Shown here in pieces: positions 50,666-59,773 of a DNA stretch of 64,000 bases. How positions within the stretch are numbered: position 1 is the stretch's first letter; each line of letters begins with the position of its first letter. A program made the position numbers and the translations under genes. The stretch is taken from contig NZ_JAASQN010000010.1 of assembly GCF_011762125.1 (NCBI RefSeq), positions 1 through 64,000 on the forward strand. The letters run 5' to 3'. Source of the stretch: Sphingopyxis panaciterrae (GTDB lineage Bacteria > Pseudomonadota > Alphaproteobacteria > Sphingomonadales > Sphingomonadaceae). The notes beneath the pieces are model-generated. The model saw only the letters and a program-made list of their open reading frames with translations. It was not told the DNA's origin and ran no database searches.

Positions 50666-51730
50666 ATGCGCCACGCGCATTGGAACAATCTGCCGAGCGG
50701 CGGTGATCTGTTCGGCGAACTGCATCTGGCCCGGACGGCGGCGGGGACGGCGCCGAAAGGCAGCTTGTTTCCCGGGCTTGCCGCCTGCGCCGCGGGATCG
50801 GCGGCGGCGGCGTGGCTGTCCGACCATTATGGCGTGCCGATCATCCTGCTCGGCCTGCTCGTCGGGCTGGCGCTCAATTTCATCTCGGCCGACGAACGTA
50901 CGCACCGGGGCCTCGACTTCGCATCGCGCAGCTTCCTGCGGACCGGCATCGTCGTGCTCGGGCTGCAGGTGACCTTCGCGCAGATCGTCGTGCTCGGCCC
51001 GGTGCCTTTTGCCTGCCTGCTTGTCGTGATGGCGGTGACGATGGCGGCGGGGCTGGCGGGGGCGCGTGTCGCCGGACAGTCGCCCTATGCCGGATTGCTC
51101 GCGGGCGGCGCGACGGCAATCTGCGGCGCGAGCGCGGCGCTGGCGCTTTATGGCGTGATCGGGCGGCAGCGGCTGCCGCAGGCGCAGTTCGCGCTGACCC
51201 TCGTCGGCATTTCTCTCGCCAGCGCGCTCGCGATGACGATCTATCCGATGCTCGCCGTCCATTTCGGGCTCAGCGACGCGCAGGCGGGGTTCCTGATCGG
51301 CGCGTCGATCCATGACGTGGCGCAGGCGATCGGCGGCGGCTATGCCTTTTCGGACGCGGCGGGCGCGGGCGCGACGATCGTCAAGCTGGCGCGCGTCGCG
51401 CTGCTCGCCCCCGTCGTCGCGCTGGTGAGCCTGCTGCTGAAGCCCGAGGGTGGCGACGCCCGGATCTGGCGCCGCCTCGCGCTGCCCTGGTTCATCCTCG
51501 CCTTCCTGGCGATGGTCACGCTGAACAGCGTCGTCGCGATGCCGGCGGTCGTGCAGGGCTGGGCCCTGACGGCGTCGAAGGCGCTGCTGCTGCTCGCGGT
51601 CACCGCAACCGCGATGCGCACCAACCTTGGCCTGCTGATCGGCATGGGCTGGCGCGCCGGGGTTCCTGTCGTCGTCGCGACGCTCGCCAGCTTCGCCGCG
51701 TCGCTGCTCTTCGCGCTGCTGGTCGTCTAG
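50666..51730 (+). CDS. YeiH-family putative sulfate/sulfite exporter
   Basis: The 354-residue product has about ten membrane helices and the YeiH/UPF0324 signatures GGATAICGASAALALYGVIG and IGASIHDVAQAIGGGYAFSD. The family is annotated as putative sulfate exporters; the substrate is not firmly proven. Beside a C-S-cleaving monooxygenase, export of toxic sulfite or its oxidation product is a natural role. I chose ATG 50666, giving the usual family length; the frame is open to 50399 across the lacI promoter. O4 lies just upstream. Confidence 0.82.
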   Translation: MRHAHWNNLPSGGDLFGELHLARTAAGTAPKGSLFPGLAACAAGSAAAAWLSDHYGVPIILLGLLVGLALNFISADERTHRGLDFASRSFLRTGIVVLGLQVTFAQIVVLGPVPFACLLVVMAVTMAAGLAGARVAGQSPYAGLLAGGATAICGASAALALYGVIGRQRLPQAQFALTLVGISLASALAMTIYPMLAVHFGLSDAQAGFLIGASIHDVAQAIGGGYAFSDAAGAGATIVKLARVALLAPVVALVSLLLKPEGGDARIWRRLALPWFILAFLAMVTLNSVVAMPAVVQGWALTASKALLLLAVTATAMRTNLGLLIGMGWRAGVPVVVATLASFAASLLFALLVV

Positions 51731-51756
51731 GGTCAGGACGCTGGTGGAAATGCGAA

Positions 51757-51788
51757 GGGGCCGGAACGACGCGTGTCGTTCCGGCCCC
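51757..51788. terminator. Bidirectional terminator between exporter and autotransporter genes
   Basis: GGGGCCGGAACGAC and GTCGTTCCGGCCCC are perfect 14-bp arms around GCGT. It lies 27 nt past the exporter stop and 37 nt past the autotransporter stop on the other strand. Confidence 0.75.
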
Positions 51789-51824
51789 GGCTGCACGATC
51801 CGCCCCTGATAGGGTCGCTTCTGG

Positions 51825-54800
51825 TCAGAAAGCGATTCGAGCAGTGACGCGGACGCCGTGGCTGTTGCGGTCCGACGCCAGCGTGCCGGTGTAGGCGGCA
51901 CCGATGTTGAAGGCGCCGGCGCTGTAATCGAACCCGGCCTCGACCTCCGCCGAATTTTTCGGGATCGGCGAGCCGATGATGCCGAAGGGTGTGCCGCCCG
52001 CCGCGAAGCGCGACACCATGATTGCGCCGCGATCGTCGAACGCCCGGTTCCACGCCGCCGAGAGATAGGGCTGGAAGCCCGTTTCGCCGGCGTTGAAGCG
52101 CGCTCGCGCGCCGAGGCTGAGGAAGGTGGTCTTCTGGTCGATGTCGGCGACCACCAGCGCGGCGTTGCCGCCCGCTTCGGTGAAGGCTTCGCTGTCGGTC
52201 TTGACGTGCGCGAGGCGGGCGAAGGGGGTGATCAATGCCTTGCCCGTCGTCAGGTCGTAGCCGATTTCGCCGAAGATCTGCAGCGTGCTCGCGTCATATT
52301 TCGACGTCAGCGTCTGCGCGAACGGCGCCACCGTCACCGCCCGGCTGGTGTCGACGTCGTGCCACGCATAGGTCACCCCGATCGTGCCGCGGAAGCCGCC
52401 TTCGGGAGCGCCATAGGTCGCGTGCGCCGCCAGATATTTGCTTTCGACATCGGCGCTGTCACCCCGGCCCTTCGCCTTGAAGTCCGACCCGCCGATCCCC
52501 GCCGAGAGCGCCGCGGCAAAGCCGTTGCCGCCATAGCCGATACCGGCGACCAGCCCCTTGTGGTCGGTGTCCATCGCGAGACCGCCGGGCCGCGCGTCGA
52601 ACTTGCCCCAGCCGCCGAAGGCCGAGCCCCAGACAAAGGCGCCGCTTGCTTCCGGCGCGCGCATGCCCAGCAGCGCGTTCCGAAGGTGGCGGCTGTCGTC
52701 GGTAAGGCCGCTGATCGCATTGGCATGGATCTCGCCCGACAGGTCGCCGAAGCTCGTCTGCGCGGTCGCGGCATTCTGGACGAGCACCGCTTCGAACAGC
52801 GGATTGTCGATGCCGAGCGACTGGACCGCCCCCGCGACGCTCGCCTGGTTGAAGCCGAGCGCGACGTCGGCGAAATCGATGTCGTTGCGATAAAGCGACA
52901 GGGTGACGCTGTTGGCACCGTAACGGAGCAGCGGATCGAGGAACGCAAGGTCGGTGGTCACCGAACCGAAGGTGCCGGTGACGCCCGCCACGCCGGTCAG
53001 GATCACATAGTCGGTGCGCGGGTTGTAATCGCCGTCTTCGGCGAGCACCGAAACGCCCGCCGTGGCGGCGATCGTCACCGCGCCCGTCGCGTCGAGCCGG
53101 TCGCCCTGCCCCGCGGCGTTGACCTCGACCTCATAGGTCGAGCCCGCGGCGAAGGCGAGGTCGCCGTTCACCGTGAGTCGGCCGATCGAATTGCCCGGTG
53201 CGATCGTGCCGCCCGCGGCGACCACCGTCGACCCGACGGTGCCGTTGCCGCCCAGCGTCCCGCCGTCGTTGACGGTGACGTCGGAGACGATCGAGCCGTT
53301 GACCGCCAGCTTGCCGCCGTTGACCGCCGTCGGCCCGCTATAGTCGCTATCGCCGGTCAGGTTGAGCGTCCCGTCGCCCGATTTGGTGAACGAGCCGCTG
53401 CCCGAGATGGTGCCGCCGAACTGGCTGTCGCCCGCCTGCGCGACGGTCAGGTTGTTTTCGCCCATCTCGACGTTCGAGCCTGCGGCGCCCGCGAGGCCGC
53501 CGATCGTCTGGTCCTTGCCGGTGATGTCGAGCGTGCCGCCTTCGCCGAGGTTGAAGTCGGTCGCCGGATCGATCGTGCCGCCGATGCGCACCGCGCCGCC
53601 GAGGATGTTGGTGACGCCTTCGAACGCATAGTCGCCCATGAAGGTCAGGACGCTGTCGCCCATCTTGTCGAGCGTGCCGTTGCCCGAGAAGCCGCCGAGG
53701 AAGTCATAATCGTCCGAGCGGTTGAAGATGAAGCGGCCGTTGTTGACGAGGTCGCCCGCGAAATTGCCCTCGGTCCCGCCCGCGCCGAGCTGGAAGAAGC
53801 CGTCGCCCTCGGTGGTCACGCCGCCAAGCAGCGTGCCGGTGAGGATGAGGCCGCCGTTCGAGACGGTGGTGCCGCCCAGATGCGCGAAGCTGTCGGTGTC
53901 GAGCGTGAAGACGCCCTCGCCGATCAGCTGGACCGCGCCGGTGCCGGTGACCGACAGCTGGCCGAGCCCCGAAACGACGTCGCTCTCGTCGAAATTGACC
54001 ACCAGCAGGCCATCGTTGGCGATCGCCGGGGTGAAGATCGGGGTCGAGAACAGCCCCTCGTCATATTCGATCTCGTTGACCTGCAACGCGCCGCCCTCGG
54101 CAATCGCAACATGGTTGAATTCGCCGACATAGCTTGCGGTCGACCAATAGCCCGCCGCGACGGTCAGCTCCTCGAAACCGACCGCGGCCCCGACCTGCTG
54201 CGCCGCGGTGAGGTCCAGAATGTCGCCGTCGAGGATCAGGCTGTCGTTGCCGTCGCCGGCCACCATCGCACCATTGATGACGCTGCCGGTCTGGAGCGTG
54301 ACGACATCGTCGAAGGCGCCGAGCACGAAGGCGGCGCGTTCGCCTTCGGGGCTGGCGGTCATGCCCGAGATCGTCCCCGAATTGACGAGCGTCGTCGGGC
54401 CGGCCGAGAAGATGCCGATGCTGTTGGTGCCCGTGATCGTACCCGCGTTGGTCAGGCTGAGCACGCCGCTTTGGCCGATGACGCCAATGTTGGTGCCGGC
54501 GATCGTGCCGCCCGCGGCGTTGACGATCGTCGAACTCGCCGCATTCACGATGACGCTGTTGGTGCCCGCGATGCTGCCGCTGTTTTCGAGCGATGCTTCG
54601 GCAAGCGCGCCCTGAAGCGCGACGCCGAAGCCCTGGACGCTGGTGATGCTGCCCGAATTGAGGACCGACGCGGTCGTCACCTCCCCTTCGTCGCCGCTCT
54701 GGATCAGCACCCCGCCGGCGAAGCCCGCGATCGCGCCGGCATTGGCGACGCTGCCGCCCCCGCCGCCCGCGACGATCCCGTAACGGGTGCCGGTGACCGT

Positions 54801-57182
54801 GCCGCCCGCTTCGTTGGCGACCTCCGCCGCGAAGTCGTCGAGCGCCACATCGCCGCGAACGATCTGGATCCCGTCGCCGCCCAGCGATTTGACCGTGCCG
54901 CTGTTCGCGACGGTGCCGCCGCCCAGCAGGCGCACGCCGGCGGCGCTTTCGCCGGTGATCGTGCCGCTGTTGACGATGCTGGTCCCGGTCGCTCCGATGA
55001 CATTCTGGCCAAGCTCCTCATCGAACACCGCAAAGGTGGCGATGCCGGCCGCCGCGCCTGAAATCGTGCCGCTGTTCGTGACGATCGTATCGGCATGGCC
55101 GATCGAAATACCGGCATCGAACTGCGTGAAGGTCGCGGCCGTGCCATTGCCGCGGATCGTCCCGGCATTGTCGACCGTCAAGGCGCCGCTGCCGCCGCCA
55201 TAGATGCCCGAGATCGCACCCTCGATAACGCCGCCGTCTTCGTTGGTCACCAAAAGGTCGGCGAAGGAATTGTGGCCGACCGCGTCGGAGAAATCGCTGG
55301 TGATCGTCCCGCTGTTGGTGAGCGTCGCCGCCGCCATGTCGCTGCCGAACCCGACGCCGAAACCATTGTCGTGGCTGCCGCCGAAATCGCCGATGCCCTG
55401 GATCGTGCCGGTGTTGACGATATTCGCCGTCAGGCCGCTGCGTTCCTCGCCCGGATCGGTGTTGAGCGCGGTACCCTGAATATAGACGCCGCCCGCGGCG
55501 CCGAGGATGGTGCCGTCGTTGACGACGTCGCCGCCCCCCGACAGCACGACACCGAAGCGGCTGCCGATGATCCGACCGTCGGCTTCGTTGGTGACGAGCG
55601 CGCTATAATCCTCGCTCGCCTGATCGGGATAGGCGAACATCGACACGCCGTCGGCGCCCGCACCGATCTGGCCGCCGATTTCGCCGCTGTTGGTGACGCT
55701 GCCGCCGCCGATCAGGCGGACGCCGTCGTCCGAAAAGCCATAGATGGTGCCGCTGTTGACGACCGTCGTGCCGGTGGCGCGGCCTTCGAGCTGGCCGGTC
55801 GCGGGATTATAATAGCTGGCGGTGGTGATCCCGAACCGTTCGCCGGTGATCGTGCCGCTGTTGGTGATCGTGCTGGCACCGCCCGAAATGGTGACCCCGC
55901 CGTCGGGCGGCGCGTCGAAACCATCGTACAGGCCGCCGCCATAAATCTCGCCGGCGTTGGTCAGCGTGACACTGCCCAGTTCGACATGGACGCCCGATTG
56001 CGCCCCGGTGATCAGGCTGCCTTCGGCATTGTCGATCACCGTCCCGTCGGCCGCCCCCGCCGCATGGACGCCGTCGGCCCCTTGACCGTTGATGACGCCG
56101 CTGTTGGTGATCACCGCGCCGGCGGTCAGGATATTGATGCCGTTCTGCGACTGGCTGCGGATCGTTCCGGCATTGTTGACCGTCAGTTTGCTGCTATTCG
56201 CCGCGATGGCGTTGCCGCCCGAAGCGATTTCGGCGCCTTCGGCATTGTTGATGACAAGATCGCCGGTCGACTGGCCGATGATACCGATCGCATTGCCGTT
56301 GATGATCCCGTCATTGTCGATCGTCGTCGTTTCGAGCGATCCGCCCGCCAGGACGCCGAGGAAGCCGAGGACGACGCCGTCGTTGTCGAGCGTCGCGCTG
56401 CGCCCTTGCTGCGCGTCGGTCGCGCCCATGACGATCCCGATGGGGGTGATCCCGGGGGTCGCCGGGTTAAAGCCGCCGGTGCTGCGGATCATGCCTTCGT
56501 TCGTGATCGTCCCGCCGCCCTGCAGCACGACGCCGAAGGTCTGGCCTTCGATCAGCCCGTCATCGTTGACGATCGACCCCACCCCCGTCGCGTCCGAAGC
56601 GATCGCATCGGGGAATTCGGTGATCGCGACGCCGATGCCCGCGGTGCCGGTGATCGCATTGTTATAGCCCTGGATCACGCCGCCGTCGTTGGTGACGCTG
56701 CCGCCGCCGGTCAGTCCGACACCCGCGCCGCCCTCGCCGACGATCTGCCCGCTGTTGACGACCACCGTGCCGGCGGCAAGCGGCTGCGGCGGCAGATTTT
56801 CGCCGTCCTCATCCTCGCTGAAGAAATAGGAGGTCGCGATGCCGTTCGAACCGCCCGATATGGTGCCGCCGTTGGTGATGCTCGACCCCGCCTGCGCGAT
56901 CACCACGCCGCCGCTTGGCCGGCTGTCGGGGCCACCGGGCATGGTGCCGTCGCCGCGGATTTCACCCTGGTTGTCGACGATCACCGGGCCGTTGTCGGCG
57001 TAGACGCCGATATCGCCGCCGACGATCACTTCATCCTCGGCCACCGTGATTTCCAGCGGCTCGGGCTGGTCGTTGTGGATACCGAAACTGTCCTGCGCCA
57101 AAGCAGCGGGCGCCAGCTGGAGCATCGACAGGCCGGCGATCGCGCTGGTCGCGAGCAGGCGGGATTTGGAAATATTCGTCAT
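51825..57182 (-). CDS. Large autotransporter (type Va secretion) with beta-helix passenger
   Basis: The 1785-residue product has a signal peptide (LLATSAIAGLSMLQLAPAAL-AQ), a passenger of roughly 1450 residues, and a C-terminal 12-stranded barrel of about 270 residues (from around GAFVWGSAFGGWGKFDARPG to the final RITARIAF). The first 1000 residues are made of many units like VTNSGTITG and VNNAGTIRG, typical of a right-handed beta-helix, with a region of autotransporter-associated strand repeats after residue 1100 (GGTLDITGKDQTIGGLAG, FTKSGDGTLNLTGDSDYSG). There is no protease or adhesin motif that I recognise. ATG 57182 begins the signal peptide; the frame continues 29 codons upstream without need. 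Confidence 0.9.
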   Translation of the reverse strand: MTNISKSRLLATSAIAGLSMLQLAPAALAQDSFGIHNDQPEPLEITVAEDEVIVGGDIGVYADNGPVIVDNQGEIRGDGTMPGGPDSRPSGGVVIAQAGSSITNGGTISGGSNGIATSYFFSEDEDGENLPPQPLAAGTVVVNSGQIVGEGGAGVGLTGGGSVTNDGGVIQGYNNAITGTAGIGVAITEFPDAIASDATGVGSIVNDDGLIEGQTFGVVLQGGGTITNEGMIRSTGGFNPATPGITPIGIVMGATDAQQGRSATLDNDGVVLGFLGVLAGGSLETTTIDNDGIINGNAIGIIGQSTGDLVINNAEGAEIASGGNAIAANSSKLTVNNAGTIRSQSQNGINILTAGAVITNSGVINGQGADGVHAAGAADGTVIDNAEGSLITGAQSGVHVELGSVTLTNAGEIYGGGLYDGFDAPPDGGVTISGGASTITNSGTITGERFGITTASYYNPATGQLEGRATGTTVVNSGTIYGFSDDGVRLIGGGSVTNSGEIGGQIGAGADGVSMFAYPDQASEDYSALVTNEADGRIIGSRFGVVLSGGGDVVNDGTILGAAGGVYIQGTALNTDPGEERSGLTANIVNTGTIQGIGDFGGSHDNGFGVGFGSDMAAATLTNSGTITSDFSDAVGHNSFADLLVTNEDGGVIEGAISGIYGGGSGALTVDNAGTIRGNGTAATFTQFDAGISIGHADTIVTNSGTISGAAAGIATFAVFDEELGQNVIGATGTSIVNSGTITGESAAGVRLLGGGTVANSGTVKSLGGDGIQIVRGDVALDDFAAEVANEAGGTVTGTRYGIVAGGGGGSVANAGAIAGFAGGVLIQSGDEGEVTTASVLNSGSITSVQGFGVALQGALAEASLENSGSIAGTNSVIVNAASSTIVNAAGGTIAGTNIGVIGQSGVLSLTNAGTITGTNSIGIFSAGPTTLVNSGTISGMTASPEGERAAFVLGAFDDVVTLQTGSVINGAMVAGDGNDSLILDGDILDLTAAQQVGAAVGFEELTVAAGYWSTASYVGEFNHVAIAEGGALQVNEIEYDEGLFSTPIFTPAIANDGLLVVNFDESDVVSGLGQLSVTGTGAVQLIGEGVFTLDTDSFAHLGGTTVSNGGLILTGTLLGGVTTEGDGFFQLGAGGTEGNFAGDLVNNGRFIFNRSDDYDFLGGFSGNGTLDKMGDSVLTFMGDYAFEGVTNILGGAVRIGGTIDPATDFNLGEGGTLDITGKDQTIGGLAGAAGSNVEMGENNLTVAQAGDSQFGGTISGSGSFTKSGDGTLNLTGDSDYSGPTAVNGGKLAVNGSIVSDVTVNDGGTLGGNGTVGSTVVAAGGTIAPGNSIGRLTVNGDLAFAAGSTYEVEVNAAGQGDRLDATGAVTIAATAGVSVLAEDGDYNPRTDYVILTGVAGVTGTFGSVTTDLAFLDPLLRYGANSVTLSLYRNDIDFADVALGFNQASVAGAVQSLGIDNPLFEAVLVQNAATAQTSFGDLSGEIHANAISGLTDDSRHLRNALLGMRAPEASGAFVWGSAFGGWGKFDARPGGLAMDTDHKGLVAGIGYGGNGFAAALSAGIGGSDFKAKGRGDSADVESKYLAAHATYGAPEGGFRGTIGVTYAWHDVDTSRAVTVAPFAQTLTSKYDASTLQIFGEIGYDLTTGKALITPFARLAHVKTDSEAFTEAGGNAALVVADIDQKTTFLSLGARARFNAGETGFQPYLSAAWNRAFDDRGAIMVSRFAAGGTPFGIIGSPIPKNSAEVEAGFDYSAGAFNIGAAYTGTLASDRNSHGVRVTARIAF

Positions 57183-57523
57183 GGCTGGATGATCCCCTAG
57201 ATTCTGCAGACACAGGCAGGGGTTCGCCGGAAAACGCATCAGCGCTTTCCGGCTGGGTACCCCCCACACCCGAATTCAGCGTCCCGTCAACTGTTTGGAT
57301 GCCCCCGCATCTTTCAGTTTTGTATCGACGGAATAATTGCCGGCACCTCCAACCGTCTACCCAATGTTTTTTAGGGTAATCCCCGATTCACCCGAAAGCG
57401 GGGGTTTCGGGTGCGGCGCCTTGCGGCGCGGCCCGGGTCGACGACCGGCCGCGGCGACACCCGATGCTCATCGCGATTGACCTTCGCGGCAGGGTGGGCA
57501 AAGCCGTCTGCGGGGCGGGGAAT
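57183..57523. other. Divergent intergenic region, autotransporter / histidine kinase
   Basis: This 341-nt gap holds the promoters of two divergent genes. I see a perfect hairpin at 57389-57413 (CACCCGAAA / TTTCGGGTG around GCGGGGG) and GC-rich repeats near 57415-57460, but no clear promoter motif and no coding sequence. An open frame upstream of the kinase start (57464) lacks a ribosome binding site. Confidence 0.5.
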
Positions 57524-59773
57524 ATGCGATACTGGATTGTCTTTCTGGCATTTGTCATCGCGGCGATCGGATCGCCGGCGAAGGCGTCGGCGACGGACAT
57601 ACCCGCGTTCGAACTTCACGCGGGCCGGGATCCGGCACCGGTCGCGCCCTATATCCGCTATTCGAAAGACGTTCCCGATTTCGCGGGGCTGCGGCCCGGT
57701 GACCTGGTGGACCGGCCGCTCGAACGCATCAAGGGCGAGACGATCCATTTCGGCCCGCCGGGGGTCAGGACTGCACTGTTTTTGAAGGTCCGGAACGCCG
57801 GATCGACGCAAGGCAGCTGGATATTGACGACCGGGCGCGGGTCGCTGAAATTCTTCCGGCTTTACGAGGCGGCGGGCGACCGGTTCGACCTTCGCGTCGA
57901 CGGCACCGATCCGGAGACGGCGCGGCGCAATCTGGGCACCTATCAGGCGTTCAGTTCCGAACTCGTGCTCGACCCGGGACAGGAGAAGCTGATCCTGATC
58001 GAATTCCTGTCCGAAAATTCGACCTATATGCCGCTGAAGATCAGCACCTACGGCACCTTCTTCAAGGAACGGCGATCGAATATTTCGATGGTGTCGGGCG
58101 TCGTCATCGGCGCCTTCATCCTGCTGCTGCTCAACTTCCTCTTCTTCTCGATCACCGGGCATCGCGAATTTCTGTGGCTCGCGGTCGCCGAGGGTTTCTT
58201 CGCGCTCAACACCGTCCATTCGGAAGGCTATTTCACCATCTTCTTCCTCTACGACAAACCGCTGGTCGGGGTCGCGGTCGAGGATTTCTTCAAATGCGGC
58301 TTCGCGGGGGCGATGGCACAATTCTGCCGCGTCTTCGTCAACACCCGGACCAATTTCCCGAAGCGCGACATCGCGCTGAAAGTGCTGATCTTCTGCTCGC
58401 TCGCGGTGATGATCCTCCAGCCGGGCCTGTCGCTTTATCCGCCCGGATTGCGCTTTGCGCTCCACGTCGGCGGCTGGCTCGTCGCGATCGCCGTCGCGCT
58501 TTTCCTGCCCTTCGTCGGCTTCGCGGCGATGAAGCAGCTTGGCTATCAGCTGTGGCCGCTGTTCGTCGGCTGGGCCAGCCTGGCGCTGTTCATCATCTAC
58601 GCCGCGATCGCATCGATGGGCTTTTTCACCTGGCTGCCGATCAACTGGCATCTGTCGGGGCCCATCGGGCTGTTCGAATCGGTGATGGTCACCCTCGCGC
58701 TGGGGCTCAACCTCAAGAAGATCCAGCGCGACAAGGTCGCTGCGGATTTCAACTATGCCCGGTCGCTGTCGGAACGGCTGGCGATCAGCGAGCGCGCGGC
58801 GCGGCTGGCCGAGGAAAAGGCGTTCGCGCTCGCCACCGTCAACAGCCAGAACGCGCTGCTCCACGCGTCGGGGCATGACAGCAAGCAGGTGATCCTGGCG
58901 CTCAACACCGCGGTCGACGTGCTCAGGCGCAGCGCCGAACCGGCGGACAATGGCGAGCTGATCGGCATGCTGCAAAGTTCGGCCACCTATTTGAACGAGA
59001 TCGTATCGACGACGATGTCGGGGGCCAATATCGTCGGCAGCGATTCCGGTTTCGTGGCGCTGAGCAGCTTCAAGGGGCAGGCGCTGGTCGAGCCGCTGAT
59101 GATGATGTTCCGCACCCCGTTCGCGCGCAAGAATCTGGTGCTCGAAACCGAGGGCGCCGACGATATCACCATCGTCTCGGACAAGCCGCTGTTGATGCGC
59201 GCGCTCGCGAACCTGCTCAGCAACAGCTATCAATACAGCGACACCGGCGGCGCCAAGCTGTCGCTGGCGCGCGACGGCGACAGCGCGCTGATCACCATCG
59301 CCGATACCGGACGCGGCATGTCCGACGCGGTGCGCAAGGCCCTGAACGCGAGCGAGGCCGCCCGGCTGCGCGCCGACGAGGGGGGCGAGGGGACGGGGTC
59401 GGGATTCCATGCGGCGCGGCGGCTGGTCGAAAGCCTGTCGGGAAGGCTGGAAATCCTGTCATCGACGGCGGCGGGCACCATCGTCCGCGTCACTGTCCCG
59501 TGCGCCTTCGACAATGTCGCGCCCTGCCAGCCGGAAGAGCTTCAGGCGGCGCTACCGGACTGGGTGATCGTCGATTTCGACCAGCGCCAGACATTCGAGG
59601 CCGCGCTTGCGGCCGCCACCCGCCCAGCGGAACGGATCATCGCGCTGACCTATGACGACACCACCGTCACGCGCGGGCGGCTGAGCGAGGTGACCGGGAT
59701 GATGATGATCAAGCCGCCGTGCCGCGAGCTGATCGGCCATCCGCTGCTGCGCCGTGCATCAGAGCAGGTTTAA
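57524..59773 (+). CDS. 7TM-DISM sensor histidine kinase with degenerate receiver-like tail
   Basis: The 749-residue product has a signal peptide (IVFLAFVIAAIGSPAKASA), a periplasmic 7TMR-DISMED2-type domain (about residues 25-185), seven membrane helices (190-400), a coiled linker, an H-box-like segment SGHDSKQVILALNTAVDVL with candidate phospho-acceptor His451, and an ATPase domain (NLLSNSYQYSD, IADTGRGMSD, GTGSGFHAARRLVE). After about residue 660 there is a short receiver-like piece (WVIVDFDQRQ, IIALTYDD, MMMIKPPCRE) that seems to lack the phospho-Asp strand. I chose ATG 57524, preceded by GGGGCGGGGAAT. It faces the response regulator gene and overlaps it by 15 nt. Confidence 0.85.
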   Translation: MRYWIVFLAFVIAAIGSPAKASATDIPAFELHAGRDPAPVAPYIRYSKDVPDFAGLRPGDLVDRPLERIKGETIHFGPPGVRTALFLKVRNAGSTQGSWILTTGRGSLKFFRLYEAAGDRFDLRVDGTDPETARRNLGTYQAFSSELVLDPGQEKLILIEFLSENSTYMPLKISTYGTFFKERRSNISMVSGVVIGAFILLLLNFLFFSITGHREFLWLAVAEGFFALNTVHSEGYFTIFFLYDKPLVGVAVEDFFKCGFAGAMAQFCRVFVNTRTNFPKRDIALKVLIFCSLAVMILQPGLSLYPPGLRFALHVGGWLVAIAVALFLPFVGFAAMKQLGYQLWPLFVGWASLALFIIYAAIASMGFFTWLPINWHLSGPIGLFESVMVTLALGLNLKKIQRDKVAADFNYARSLSERLAISERAARLAEEKAFALATVNSQNALLHASGHDSKQVILALNTAVDVLRRSAEPADNGELIGMLQSSATYLNEIVSTTMSGANIVGSDSGFVALSSFKGQALVEPLMMMFRTPFARKNLVLETEGADDITIVSDKPLLMRALANLLSNSYQYSDTGGAKLSLARDGDSALITIADTGRGMSDAVRKALNASEAARLRADEGGEGTGSGFHAARRLVESLSGRLEILSSTAAGTIVRVTVPCAFDNVAPCQPEELQAALPDWVIVDFDQRQTFEAALAAATRPAERIIALTYDDTTVTRGRLSEVTGMMMIKPPCRELIGHPLLRRASEQV

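Noticed and set aside
51858-55061. Long open frame (1067 codons) on the plus strand opposite the autotransporter gene
   Set aside because: It is rich in Arg, Asp and Ala with no family pattern and no ribosome binding site. High GC and repeats of the opposite gene explain it; the minus-strand frame has a signal peptide and barrel domain.
57371-59410. Long open frame (679 codons) on the minus strand opposite the histidine kinase gene
   Set aside because: Low-complexity Arg/Asp/Gln-rich product without motifs; the plus-strand kinase has clear domains.
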